Source: Pseudomonas nitroreducens TX1 (GTDB lineage Bacteria > Pseudomonadota > Gammaproteobacteria > Pseudomonadales > Pseudomonadaceae). Taken from it: a DNA stretch of 64,000 bases. The translations under genes were made by a program, and so were the position numbers. The DNA lies in the NCBI RefSeq assembly GCF_000313755.1, contig NZ_AMZB01000136.1, positions 186,001 to 250,000 on the forward strand, given 5' to 3'. The first letter of the stretch is position 1. Each line of letters begins with the position of its first letter. Positions 35,028-44,114 of the stretch are shown piece by piece. The notes beneath the pieces are model-generated. The model was not told the origin of the DNA, searched no databases, and saw only the letters and a program-made list of their open reading frames with translations.

Positions 35028-35707
35028 GGCGGGTCCTCCGTGGCGATTGTGGGCGAGGCAGGCGTTGGCAGAACGGATGGGCGCGCCCCGACGGCGCGCA
35101 GGCAGAAGGTCACGAGGGCGTCGCTGACGTCCTCCAGGGAAGCGCTGGATTGCCCGGCATCCCGTGCCGCGCGGGCCGGCGGCGAGAGCGGGCCGATCAG
35201 AGCCTCGGCGATGGCGCCGACCAGGCAGGCGGCGGTCAGCTGCACCGACTGCGGCTGGAATTCGCCGGTGGCGATGCCCTGCTCCAGCAGGGTGACGAAC
35301 AGCGCGGCGTAGGCTTCGCGGTAGATCAGGCGCTGCTCGTCCACTTCCGGATCGACCGGTTCAGCGATCAGCGCAAAGGCCAGTTGGCGGCTACCCCAGG
35401 CGCGCGCGGCGAACTGGTGCAGGCCACGGTTCAGGCGTTCGGAGGCGCTGCCGGGAGCTTTCAGCAGCTCGCCCAGGGTATCGACCTCACGCTGGCTGGC
35501 ACGGGCGAAGACCTCGGCGGCCAGCTCGCCCTTGCCGCTGAAGTGCCGGTAGAGGCTGCCGGTGGCGATGCCGGCGTCATCCGCCAGGCCCTGCATGGTC
35601 AGCGCGCTGAAGCCGCCATCGGCAACCCGCGCCAGCGCCAGCGCGAGGATGCGCTCACGCTGTTCGCCGTCCTTTTGCAGGCGGGCCGGGGTTTGCCGGT
35701 AAGCCAT
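35024..35707 (-). CDS. TetR family transcriptional regulator
   Basis: A 227-residue repressor. The N-terminal helix-turn-helix is SALTMQGLADDAGIATGSLYRHFSGKGEL (core GLADDAGIATGSLYRHF, residues 40-57). The rest is the ligand/dimer domain, ending with a Pro/Ser/Thr-rich tail (RPSVLPTPASPTIATED). It is immediately upstream of and coupled to the AidB-like dehydrogenase gene, and a 45-bp near-palindrome sits just before its ATG, so autoregulation is likely. The ligand may be an acyl-CoA, by family analogy. Confidence 0.9.
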   Translation of the reverse strand: MAYRQTPARLQKDGEQRERILALALARVADGGFSALTMQGLADDAGIATGSLYRHFSGKGELAAEVFARASQREVDTLGELLKAPGSASERLNRGLHQFAARAWGSRQLAFALIAEPVDPEVDEQRLIYREAYAALFVTLLEQGIATGEFQPQSVQLTAACLVGAIAEALIGPLSPPARAARDAGQSSASLEDVSDALVTFCLRAVGARPSVLPTPASPTIATEDPP

Positions 35708-35710
35708 GGT

Positions 35711-35755
35711 CTGAATCCTGATTCACTGCATGGAAAGCAGTGAATCACGGTTCAG
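35711..35755. promoter_or_regulatory. Candidate TetR operator
   Basis: A perfect inverted repeat GATTCACTGC / GCAGTGAATC (35720-35729, 35737-35746) is nested in an outer CTGAA / TTCAG pair. It begins four bases before the tetR start codon. Size and symmetry fit a repressor operator; a transcription terminator for the OprD gene is the alternative, but there is no U tract. Confidence 0.55.
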
Positions 35756-35828
35756 ACTTTGGCGGAAAGGGACATTCCCGCCACGGGCGGAGCGATTCTG
35801 GCCAAACCCCCACCGCTTATTTTCCCAG

Positions 35829-37079
35829 CTACCAGAGCGGCATCTGATAGCTGACGATCACCCGCGTCTCGTCGATATCGTTGCCGAAGTCGCTGCGGAA
35901 GGCGCCGTTGCGCACCTTGAAGCCGAGGTTCTTCAACGGGCCGTTCTGCACGACGTAGCCGATATCGGTGTCGCGCTCCCATTCCTTGCCGCGCCCCTGG
36001 CCATTGAGCAGGTCGATGTGGTCGCCCTGCAGGTAACGGGTCATGAAGGTCAGGCCGGGCAGGCCGAGGCCGGCGAAGTCGTAGTCGTAACGCACCTGCC
36101 AGGAGCGCTCGTCCTTGTTGGCGAAGTCGCCGATCTGCACGAAGTTGGTCAGGTACGGGTCGGTGCCGCTGAGGTAGGCGAAACCGGTGTCGCCGGACAT
36201 GCGCTGGTAGCCCACGCCGAATCCGCTGCCACCGATGCGGTAGGTGAACAGTGCGTTGAGCGCGCGGTTGTCGACATTGCTGCCGCCGTCATCGGTGGAG
36301 CGCGCCCAGCGGATGTCGGACTTGAGCGATTGGCCCTCGGTGATCGGCAGGGTGTGCACCACACTCAGGTAGTGCTGGCGGTAGAAGTCCTCCAGGCCGC
36401 CGTAGTGGTAGCTGGTGCTGAGGTTGTCGGTCCAGCGGTAGGTGCCGCCGGCGAGGTTGAAGCGGTCGCTGCTGCTGTGGCTGCCGAGCACGATGTTGCG
36501 CTTGTTGCCACGGGTCATCGACAGGTCTTCCTCGTTGGTCGAGTCGCGCTGCTTCACCTGGCGAAGCTGGCCGATCTGTGTGGTGAGGCCGTCGATCTCG
36601 TTGATCTCGGCGAGGCCGCCCTGGAAGGTCTGCGGGGCCAGGCGGGTATCGTTGTACTGCACCACCGGCAACTTCGGCAGCAAGGTGCCGACCTTCAATG
36701 TGCTTTTCGAGGCGCGCAGCTTGGCGGTCAAGCCAAGGGAGCTGTAGTCGTCGGCAGCGCGCTTGTCGCTGGCCGAGTACGGCAGCAGACCGGAGCCGGT
36801 GCGGTCGGGGCTGGAGTCCAGCTTGATCCCCAGCAGGCCGAGCGCATCGACGCCCACGCCGACCGTGCCCTCGGTATAGCCGGACTCGAAGCGCAGCAGG
36901 AACCCCTGCGCCCACTCCTCGGATCTCGACTGGGCGGCACCGCTTTGGCGGTAGTCGCGGTTGAAGTAGAAATTGCGCAGTTCCAGGTTGGCCTTGCTGT
37001 CCGCGATGAAGTCCGCGTGGGCGAACAGGGGCAGGCAGGCGACGCTCGAAACGAGCGCCCGTACGGGAAGATTTTTCAT
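35829..37079 (-). CDS. OprD-family outer-membrane porin
   Basis: A 416-residue substrate-specific porin of the OprD/OpdK family. It has a signal peptide (MKNLPVRALVSSVACLPLFA, cleaved before DFIADSKANLELRNFYFNRD, a hallmark start). Strands typical of the barrel include LRFESGYTEGTVGVGVDALG and the FRSDFGNDIDETRVIVSYQMPLW end with a terminal Trp. OprD porins let small carboxylates or basic amino acids cross the outer membrane. It follows the catabolic operon after a 239-bp gap holding a repeat, so it may be transcribed with it or separately; a shared acidic substrate is likely. Confidence 0.92.
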   Translation of the reverse strand: MKNLPVRALVSSVACLPLFAHADFIADSKANLELRNFYFNRDYRQSGAAQSRSEEWAQGFLLRFESGYTEGTVGVGVDALGLLGIKLDSSPDRTGSGLLPYSASDKRAADDYSSLGLTAKLRASKSTLKVGTLLPKLPVVQYNDTRLAPQTFQGGLAEINEIDGLTTQIGQLRQVKQRDSTNEEDLSMTRGNKRNIVLGSHSSSDRFNLAGGTYRWTDNLSTSYHYGGLEDFYRQHYLSVVHTLPITEGQSLKSDIRWARSTDDGGSNVDNRALNALFTYRIGGSGFGVGYQRMSGDTGFAYLSGTDPYLTNFVQIGDFANKDERSWQVRYDYDFAGLGLPGLTFMTRYLQGDHIDLLNGQGRGKEWERDTDIGYVVQNGPLKNLGFKVRNGAFRSDFGNDIDETRVIVSYQMPLW

Positions 37080-37149
37080 TGTTGTTGTCTCTTCGTCAGG
37101 TGAGGTGAAGGCGGCGCCGCTGCTTCATGAAAGTCCGTGCAAGCCCATT

Positions 37150-37260
37150 CCCTCTCCTCTCCCTGAAGGGAGAGGGGACCGTTCGGTGCAGGTTGAAACC
37201 TTGGCGTCAGCCGGCACGGACAGCTCCCTCTCCCTTCAGGGAGAGGGCGGGGGGAGAGGG
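37150..37260. repeat. Copy 3 of the ~120-bp dispersed repeat, inverted
   Basis: This copy reads in the opposite orientation to 12085: it starts CCCTCTCCTCTCCC, has GCGTCAGCCGGCACGGACAG in the centre and ends GAGAGGGCGGGGGGAGAGGG. It lies between the OprD start and the NMO stop, separating the porin gene from the catabolic operon. Confidence 0.85.
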
Positions 37261-37318
37261 CAAGCCCAGGCACAGGCGTTCAGAAAAAGCGCTTGCTCCC
37301 ACGCCGCCAAATTGAAAA

Positions 37319-38314
<996 letters not shown>

Positions 38315-39232
38315 TCAGATCGGGTCCCAGGAGAACACGTCCGGGCTGCGCGCCAAGTCCATGAAGCTGCCGCGCAACGCCGGCATGCCGTGCTCGGCGA
38401 TACTCTGCGGCGTCCAGCCGTGGTCGCTGTGCACGCTGCGCAGCGGGCGGCTCTGGCTCATCAGGAAGATCTCGTGGTTGCGCGCGGCGAACACCTGGCC
38501 GTTGACCGCACTGGCGGCGTCGGAAGCGAGGTACACGGCCAGCGGCGCGTTCTTGTCGGGCGTCATGCGCTGCAGGTTTTCCACCCGCGCCTTCTGTTCC
38601 GGCGTCTCGGCCGGGATGGAGTCGGTCATGCGGCTCCAGGCGAAGGGCGCGATGCAGTTGGAGCGCACGTTGTAGCGCTGCATGTCGAGGGCGATGGACT
38701 TGCTCAGCGCGACGATGCCCAGCTTGGCCGCCGAGTAGTTGGCCTGGCCGAAGTTGCCGATCAGCCCCGAGGTGCTGGTCATGTGCACGAAGGCGCCGCT
38801 GTTCTGCGCGCGGAAGTGCTCGGCGGCGGCGCGGCTGACGAAGAAGCTGCCGTTCAGGTGCACGTTGATCACCGACAGCCAGTCCTCGGCGCTCATCTTG
38901 TGGAAGATGGTGTCGCGAAGGATGCCGGCATTGTTCACCACGATGTCGACGCGGCCGAAGGCGTCGATGGCGCTGGAGACGATGCGCCGGGCGCTGTGCC
39001 AGTCCGACACACTGTCGGTGTTGATCGCGCCGTCGCCACCGCGCTGGCGGATCAGCCCGAGGGTTTCCTCGGCCGGGGACGCCGAGCCGCCCTCGCCCTG
39101 CAGGGACACGCCGATATCGTTGATCAGCACCCGCGCGCCGCTGTCGGCCAGGGCCAGGGCGATCTCGCGGCCGATGCCGCCACCGGCGCCGGTGACTATC
39201 GCTACCTTGCCTTCGTTGAGTCGTTGGGTCAT
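38315..39232 (-). CDS. SDR-family 3-hydroxyacyl-CoA dehydrogenase (HSD17B4-like)
   Basis: A 305-residue classical SDR resembling the dehydrogenase part of peroxisomal multifunctional enzyme (HSD17B4). It has VAIVTGAGGGIGREIALALAD, DI after strand 2, NNAGILRDTIFHKMSAEDW (a block typical of the peroxisomal/acyl-CoA type) and NYSAAKLGIVALSKSIALD for the Tyr-Lys pair. In this pathway it would oxidise the 3-hydroxyacyl-CoA formed by the MaoC hydratase. The C-terminal 50 residues (SDHGWTPQSIAEHGMPAL) are an added tail. It is 49 bp after the acyl-CoA dehydrogenase gene. Confidence 0.88.
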   Translation of the reverse strand: MTQRLNEGKVAIVTGAGGGIGREIALALADSGARVLINDIGVSLQGEGGSASPAEETLGLIRQRGGDGAINTDSVSDWHSARRIVSSAIDAFGRVDIVVNNAGILRDTIFHKMSAEDWLSVINVHLNGSFFVSRAAAEHFRAQNSGAFVHMTSTSGLIGNFGQANYSAAKLGIVALSKSIALDMQRYNVRSNCIAPFAWSRMTDSIPAETPEQKARVENLQRMTPDKNAPLAVYLASDAASAVNGQVFAARNHEIFLMSQSRPLRSVHSDHGWTPQSIAEHGMPALRGSFMDLARSPDVFSWDPI

Positions 39233-39281
39233 TGCTAATTCCTTACGGTTCGTTCAATCAGAAAGTTGGTTACGCGCACGA

Positions 39282-40427
39282 TCAGCTCGGCAGGCCGAGC
39301 ACGGCCTTGGCCAGGATGTTGCGCTGGATCTCGTTGGTGCCGCCGTAGATGGTGGTCGGCCGCGACTGGATGAAGATGCCCGCCGGGTGCAGCTCGGGAT
39401 CGTCGCTGAAGGGGTTGAGCAGCGCCGAATCGAGGCCGGCGATCTCCAGCCCCAGCTCGCTGATGCGCTGGTACAGCTCGGACTGGTGGATCTTCAGCAG
39501 GGAAACGTCCGGGCCCAGTTCCTCGCCGCGCCGCAGGCGTTCGGCGAAGCGCTCGTAGAGCGCCTTGTGGCAGTCCAGGTCCATGCTCAGCGCGGCGAAG
39601 CGCTGGGAAAACACCGGGTCGTCCCACAGGCCCTGGTGACGCGCCAGGCGCACCAGGCGTTCGAGGGCGAAGGTGGCCTGCTTGGGCGAGCCGAGGAAGA
39701 TGCGCTCGAAGCCAAGCAGCGCCTTGGCCATGCCCCAGCCGTGGTTGACCGCGCCGACGAGGTTCTCCTGGGGCACGCGCACGTCGTTGAAGAACACCTC
39801 GCAGAATTCGCCCTGCAGTTCGAGGTTGAGGATCGGCCGAACCTCGACGCCGGGGCTGTCCATCGGCACCAGCAGGAAGCTGATGCCCTGCTGCGCCTTG
39901 GCGCTGCGCTCGGTGCGCGCCAGCACGAAGATCCAGTTGGCCTCGGTGCCCATGGTGGTCCAGGTCTTCTGGCCGTTGATCACCCATTCGCCGTCACGCA
40001 GCACCGCCTCGGTGCGCAGGCTGGCCAGGTCGGAGCCGGCGTTGGGCTCGCTGTAGCCCTGGCACCAGATGTCTTCGCCACTCAAGATGCGCGGCAGGAA
40101 GCGCTCGCGCTGGGCGTCGGTGCCGTAGCGGATCAGCAGCGGGCCGAGCATGGTGATGCCGCTGTCGGGCAGGCGCGCGCAACCGTAGTTTTCCATCTCT
40201 TCGATCATGATCAGTTGCTTGCCGGCAGACAGGCCCATGCCGCCGTGCTGCACTGGCCAGCCAGGGCACAACCAACCTTGTTTGGACAGCGCCTGGTACC
40301 ACTCCCAGGTGTCGTCGCGGCCCAGGCGGTGGGCCGGGTTGCGGATGCGCTGCGGGTAGTTGGCGGCGACCCAGTCGCGCACCAGCCGGCGGAATTCGTC
40401 ATCGCCCAGGGCGTTGTAATCGGTCAT
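39282..40427 (-). CDS. Acyl-CoA dehydrogenase, larger subunit type (FadE28/ChsE1-like)
   Basis: A 381-residue acyl-CoA dehydrogenase. FAD-binding blocks are CQGYSEPNAGSDLASLRTEA (near 125), INGQKTWTTMGTEANWIFVL (near 155) and IYGGTNEIQRNILAKAVLGL at the C-terminus. The usual catalytic Glu of YEGT is Gly here (YGGT), as in acyl-CoA dehydrogenases that work as heteromers with a smaller partner, so the base must come from elsewhere. The partner is probably the 352-residue protein encoded two genes upstream. ATG at 40427 is chosen from the family start; the earlier frame adds unrelated residues. Confidence 0.88.
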   Translation of the reverse strand: MTDYNALGDDEFRRLVRDWVAANYPQRIRNPAHRLGRDDTWEWYQALSKQGWLCPGWPVQHGGMGLSAGKQLIMIEEMENYGCARLPDSGITMLGPLLIRYGTDAQRERFLPRILSGEDIWCQGYSEPNAGSDLASLRTEAVLRDGEWVINGQKTWTTMGTEANWIFVLARTERSAKAQQGISFLLVPMDSPGVEVRPILNLELQGEFCEVFFNDVRVPQENLVGAVNHGWGMAKALLGFERIFLGSPKQATFALERLVRLARHQGLWDDPVFSQRFAALSMDLDCHKALYERFAERLRRGEELGPDVSLLKIHQSELYQRISELGLEIAGLDSALLNPFSDDPELHPAGIFIQSRPTTIYGGTNEIQRNILAKAVLGLPS

Positions 40428-40443
40428 GTCACGGCTCTCTTGA

Positions 40444-41208
40444 TTACTGGCCCCGGAAATTCGGGGAACGTTTTTCGAGGAACGCCGCCTTGCCTTCGGC
40501 ATGGTCGGCGCTGAGGAACAGTTGGCTCTGGAAGTCGCCCTCGCGTTCGAGCAGCAGTTCCAGGCCGTCGGCCAGCAATGCCTTGGTCAGCGCCAGCGGC
40601 AGCGGTGCCTGCTGCTCGACCTTCGCGGCCAGCGCAAGGGCTGCATCCAGCGCGGCACCTGGCGCACAGAGCTGGTCCACCAGGCCAATGCGCAGCGCTT
40701 CCTCCGCTTCGATCACCTGGCCGAACATCAGCACCTGCCGGGCGCGACCGATGCCGATACGCGCGGGCAGGGTGTGCAGTTGGCCAAGATCAGCGATCAG
40801 CCCGACCTTGCCGAAGCCGGCGGCGAAGCGCGCCGTGCCGCCACATACCAGGCTGTCGCAGGCCAGCGCCACGGACAGCCCGGCCCCCACCGCCCAGCCT
40901 TCGATGGCGGCGACGATCGGCTTGCCCATGCGCAGCATCTGGCGGATCAGGTCGGCGTTCTTCTGCATGCGCACGCGGCCGGCGCTGAGGTCGGTGACGT
41001 GCATGTCGCTCAGGTCGCCGCCGGCGCTGAAGACTTCCGCCGAGCCGGTGAGCACCACGCTGCGCACGGCAGCATCAGCGTCCGCTTCACGCAGCGCTTC
41101 GAGCAACTGGGCACGCAGCGCGGGGGACAATGCATTGCGCCGCGCCGGATTGTTGAAGCGCAGCAGGCGCACCGAGCCATGGGTTTCCTGCAGCAGCATC
41201 TCGCTCAT
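40444..41208 (-). CDS. Enoyl-CoA hydratase/isomerase family protein (PaaG-like site)
   Basis: A 254-residue crotonase-fold protein. The oxyanion block is FSAGGDLSDMHV near residue 65 and the second is AIEGWAVGAGLSVALACDSL near 105. Where hydratases have two Glu, this protein reads FGKVGLIADLGQLHTLP: the first is missing and an Asp remains, as in PaaG-type double-bond isomerases. A MaoC hydratase elsewhere in the operon makes an isomerase or C-C hydrolase role plausible. ATG at 41208 overlaps the previous stop (TGATG); a GTG is in frame at 41211. Confidence 0.86.
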   Translation of the reverse strand: MSEMLLQETHGSVRLLRFNNPARRNALSPALRAQLLEALREADADAAVRSVVLTGSAEVFSAGGDLSDMHVTDLSAGRVRMQKNADLIRQMLRMGKPIVAAIEGWAVGAGLSVALACDSLVCGGTARFAAGFGKVGLIADLGQLHTLPARIGIGRARQVLMFGQVIEAEEALRIGLVDQLCAPGAALDAALALAAKVEQQAPLPLALTKALLADGLELLLEREGDFQSQLFLSADHAEGKAAFLEKRSPNFRGQ

Positions 41209-42266
41209 CACGCCACCTCCGCATGCAGCAGGGCGATGTAGCGCGCCCGGTGGAAGGCCAGCGAGCCCTGGCTGTTGAGCAGCACCATGGCGCGGCGCAG
41301 GAACAGGCCGATGTCGGCCTCGTCGGTGTAGCCGATGCCGCCGTGCAGCTGGATCGCCTGGCGGGTGACCAGCATGGCCGCTTCGGCGGCACGCACCTTG
41401 GCGGTGGATACCAGGCGCTGTACCAGGGCAGTCGGCGCACCGTCATCCAGCGCGGTGGCCGCTTCGCCGACGATGGCGCGGGCCAGTTCGATCTGCAGCT
41501 TCAGGTCGACCATCCGGTGCTGCAGCGACTGGAAGCTGCCGATCTCGCGGCCGAACTGGCGGCGCACGCCGAGGTAGTCGCGGGTCAGTTCGAAGGCCGC
41601 ATCCATCAGCCCCACCAGGTAGGCGGCGCAGGCCAGTGCCGACTCATCGAGCGCTGCGGGCGCGGCTTCGACGAGTTGCGCCGGCGTGCCATCGAAGCGC
41701 AGGCGCGCCAGGTGGCCGCCGTCCTGGGTCGGCTCCTGGTGAACGCTGAGCCCTTCGGCGTTGCGTTGCACCAGTGCTAGGCCGGCGTTGCAGGCCACCA
41801 GCCACGCATCAGCGGCAGCACCCAGAGCAACGTGGGCGATCTCACCGCGCAGTTGGCCGTCGCGCAGTACCGGCAATGCAGCGCCCGCCTCGTAGCCGAT
41901 TCCCGCGGGCAGGATCAGCCGCTCGCCAGCCAGCAGTGCATCGCGCTCGTCAGCCGGCAGTAATGGCGCCACCAGGCTCGCCTCGATCAGCGGCTCGGGC
42001 AGCAGGCCGCGCCCGAGCTCTTCCAGCAGCGCCGTGTACTCGGCCATGCCCAGGCCGCTGCCGCCCAGCTCTTCAGCGAGGCGCAGGCCCGGCCAGCCCA
42101 TGGCGCAGACTTCGCCCCAGGCGTCGCGGTCCACGCCCGCCGACTGGAAGCGCAGGCGGCGCACCCGCCCCAGGTCGCCGCCGCGCGGGACCAGGGAGGC
42201 GGCGCTGTCACGGATCAGCCGCAGGCGCTCTTCGCGTTCCTCGGCCATCGCGGTGTGGTCGGTCAT
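41208..42266 (-). CDS. Acyl-CoA dehydrogenase, smaller subunit type (FadE29/ChsE2-like)
   Basis: A 352-residue acyl-CoA dehydrogenase, shorter and more diverged than its operon neighbour. Helical N-terminal block (GWPGLRLAEELGGSGLGMAE), YLGVRRQFGREIGSFQSLQH in the FAD/dimer region, and QLHGGIGYTDEADIGLFLRR near residue 310 are visible. It lacks a YEGT-type catalytic stretch at the C-terminus. In steroid-degrading bacteria such small acyl-CoA dehydrogenases form obligate alpha2-beta2 enzymes with a larger partner. The gene is coupled to the crotonase gene (TGATG) and 4 bp after the thioesterase gene. Confidence 0.86.
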   Translation of the reverse strand: MTDHTAMAEEREERLRLIRDSAASLVPRGGDLGRVRRLRFQSAGVDRDAWGEVCAMGWPGLRLAEELGGSGLGMAEYTALLEELGRGLLPEPLIEASLVAPLLPADERDALLAGERLILPAGIGYEAGAALPVLRDGQLRGEIAHVALGAAADAWLVACNAGLALVQRNAEGLSVHQEPTQDGGHLARLRFDGTPAQLVEAAPAALDESALACAAYLVGLMDAAFELTRDYLGVRRQFGREIGSFQSLQHRMVDLKLQIELARAIVGEAATALDDGAPTALVQRLVSTAKVRAAEAAMLVTRQAIQLHGGIGYTDEADIGLFLRRAMVLLNSQGSLAFHRARYIALLHAEVA

Positions 42267-42270
42267 TTCA

Positions 42271-42717
42271 TCATTCCCGTGTCGGTTGAACAGCTCCGGC
42301 CGCCGCGGGCCGGTATTTGAAACTGCCAGTGGCGCTGGCGATCAGCTCGCCGGCCTCGTCATAGATATCCGCCGCGCAGAAGCACAGCGTGCGGGTGCGC
42401 TTGAGCACCCGGCCGACCGCGTTGATCTCGCCGCGCGTGCTGCCCATGAAGTGCGTGGCCATGTCGATGGTGACCATCGAGCAGCCCGGCATCTGCGCAC
42501 GGATGGCACCGGCCATGGCGGCGTCGAGCACGCTCATCAGCACGCCGCCATGGAAGCTGTCGATGTAGTTCATCAGCTCCGGTCGATGGCGCAGGCGCAC
42601 CCGCACGACGTCGCCGTCGATCCAGCGTTCCAGGCCGAGGAACTCCTGGAAGGTGAAGCGGCCGCGGGGGAACATGTCCGGGCCGAGCGGAGTCGCCGCA
42701 CTGTTCAGGTCGGTCAT
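42271..42717 (-). CDS. PaaI-type hotdog thioesterase
   Basis: A 148-residue single hotdog-fold protein. MNYIDSFHGGVLMSVLDAAM near residue 60 holds the HGG motif and the catalytic Asp of PaaI-type acyl-CoA thioesterases. The rest (MATHFMGSTRGEINAVGRVL) fits the family. It probably releases CoA from stalled or toxic intermediates of the pathway. Its ATG overlaps the MFS stop by 4 bp. Confidence 0.86.
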   Translation of the reverse strand: MTDLNSAATPLGPDMFPRGRFTFQEFLGLERWIDGDVVRVRLRHRPELMNYIDSFHGGVLMSVLDAAMAGAIRAQMPGCSMVTIDMATHFMGSTRGEINAVGRVLKRTRTLCFCAADIYDEAGELIASATGSFKYRPAAAGAVQPTRE

Positions 42718-44075
42718 CGCAGGCTTTCCTCCGTGACGGGTTGGCCCAGCGGGCGGGCAGTGCTGTGCGCCGGTGCACGCTCGGGGGCGCCGGCCTGCAC
42801 CGAGCGCGCTTCGCGGTTCGGGTCATACAGGCGGTTGGGGATCAGCAGCGCGGGGATCAGGCCGGTGATGACGTAGGTAATGCCCATCACCAGGAAGCCC
42901 GCGCCGATGGACACGTGGGAGGCCAGCAGGCCGATGGCCGCCGGGGCCACCGCCGCGCCGATGCGGCCGAGGTTGTAGGAAGTGCCCACGGCGGCGCCGC
43001 GTACCTGGGTGGAGAAGCTCTCGGTCATGTAGGTGGCCAGCACGCCTACCGGCACGCCGTAGATGAAGCCGAACAGCGCGAGGATCCAGACGATGTTGTC
43101 CGGCGTGTGCCAGAACACGATCACCGGCATGAAGATGGCGGTGCCGATGGCGCCGGCGGCGAAGGTGGCGCGGCGGCCGAAGCGGTCCGAGGCGATCCCG
43201 GCGAGCACCTTGCCGAGGATCATCGCGGTGTAGGTGCCGACCATGTAGCCGGTCATGGACTTGAAGTTCATGCCCAGTTCGCTTTCCAGGTACGAGGGCA
43301 TCCAGTTGTTGGTGCCGTAGTAGCCGAACAGCAGGAAGCACGAGGTGAGGCTCCAGAGCACGAACATGCGTCGGGTGGACGGGTCGACCAGCAACTGGCG
43401 CATGCCGCCGCTGTTGGCGGCCGGGCGGGCAGCGCCGGCGGCGCGCTGTTGCGCCCGTTGCGCACGAGCGGCCAGCCACGACGGCGACTCCGGCACCCAG
43501 GGCCGCAGCGCCAGACAGATCAGTGCCGCACCGATGGCGGTGAAGAACAGCGCACGCCAGCCGTAATCCGGGATGATCTGTCCGGCGAGCACCGTCGCCA
43601 CCAGGTAGCCCACGGTCCAGCCGGCCTGCATGGTCGCCAGGATGGTGGTGCGGTACCTGGCGGTGACGAACTCGGACATCAGGATGTTGCAGGCGACGAA
43701 CAGCGAGCCCAGGCCCAGCGAGGAGACGAAGCGGATCAGCGCGAAGGCCCAGTAGTTGTGCGCCAGGCCCAGCAGCGCGGTGCCGACGGAGAACACCAGG
43801 ATGGTCCAGGTCACCACGCGCACCCGGCCGAAGCGGTCGCACGCCCAGCCGCCATAGATGCCGCCGATGGCCATGCCGGCCAGGGTGATGCTGCCCAGCG
43901 AGCCGGCCTCGAAGTTGGACAGGCCGAATTCGGCCTTGAGGCTGTTCAGGCTGTAGGCGAGGAACATCAGGTCCGCGCCGTCGGCGAGCAGACCCAGGAA
44001 GCAGAAGAAGAAGGCGATCACCAGGGTCCGCCGCGGTAGCGCGGTGCCCTGGGCCAAGCTGTCGGGTGCGTTCAT
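42714..44075 (-). CDS. MFS transporter, aromatic acid:H+ symporter (AAHS) family
   Basis: A 453-residue, 12-helix inner-membrane symporter. The AAHS signature in helix 1 reads LLADGADLMFLAYSLNSLKA (family D-G-x-D), and GGIYGGWACDRFGRVRVV is MFS motif A in the 2-3 loop. The loop between helices 6 and 7 (ARAQRAQQRAAGAARPAANS) is long and basic-polar. Proton-driven uptake of aromatic or other cyclic carboxylates is the usual role, so this is the predicted uptake route of the operon. Position between MaoC and thioesterase genes supports it. Confidence 0.9.
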   Translation of the reverse strand: MNAPDSLAQGTALPRRTLVIAFFFCFLGLLADGADLMFLAYSLNSLKAEFGLSNFEAGSLGSITLAGMAIGGIYGGWACDRFGRVRVVTWTILVFSVGTALLGLAHNYWAFALIRFVSSLGLGSLFVACNILMSEFVTARYRTTILATMQAGWTVGYLVATVLAGQIIPDYGWRALFFTAIGAALICLALRPWVPESPSWLAARAQRAQQRAAGAARPAANSGGMRQLLVDPSTRRMFVLWSLTSCFLLFGYYGTNNWMPSYLESELGMNFKSMTGYMVGTYTAMILGKVLAGIASDRFGRRATFAAGAIGTAIFMPVIVFWHTPDNIVWILALFGFIYGVPVGVLATYMTESFSTQVRGAAVGTSYNLGRIGAAVAPAAIGLLASHVSIGAGFLVMGITYVITGLIPALLIPNRLYDPNREARSVQAGAPERAPAHSTARPLGQPVTEESLR

Positions 44076-44114
44076 TGTTGTTGTTCTCGCAGGTTGGTTG
44101 AGGTCGTCGTCGCG

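Noticed and set aside
35720-35746. Inverted repeat as the porin gene terminator
   Set aside because: There is no U tract on either strand and the position just before the tetR ATG fits an operator better; the alternative is kept in the feature note.
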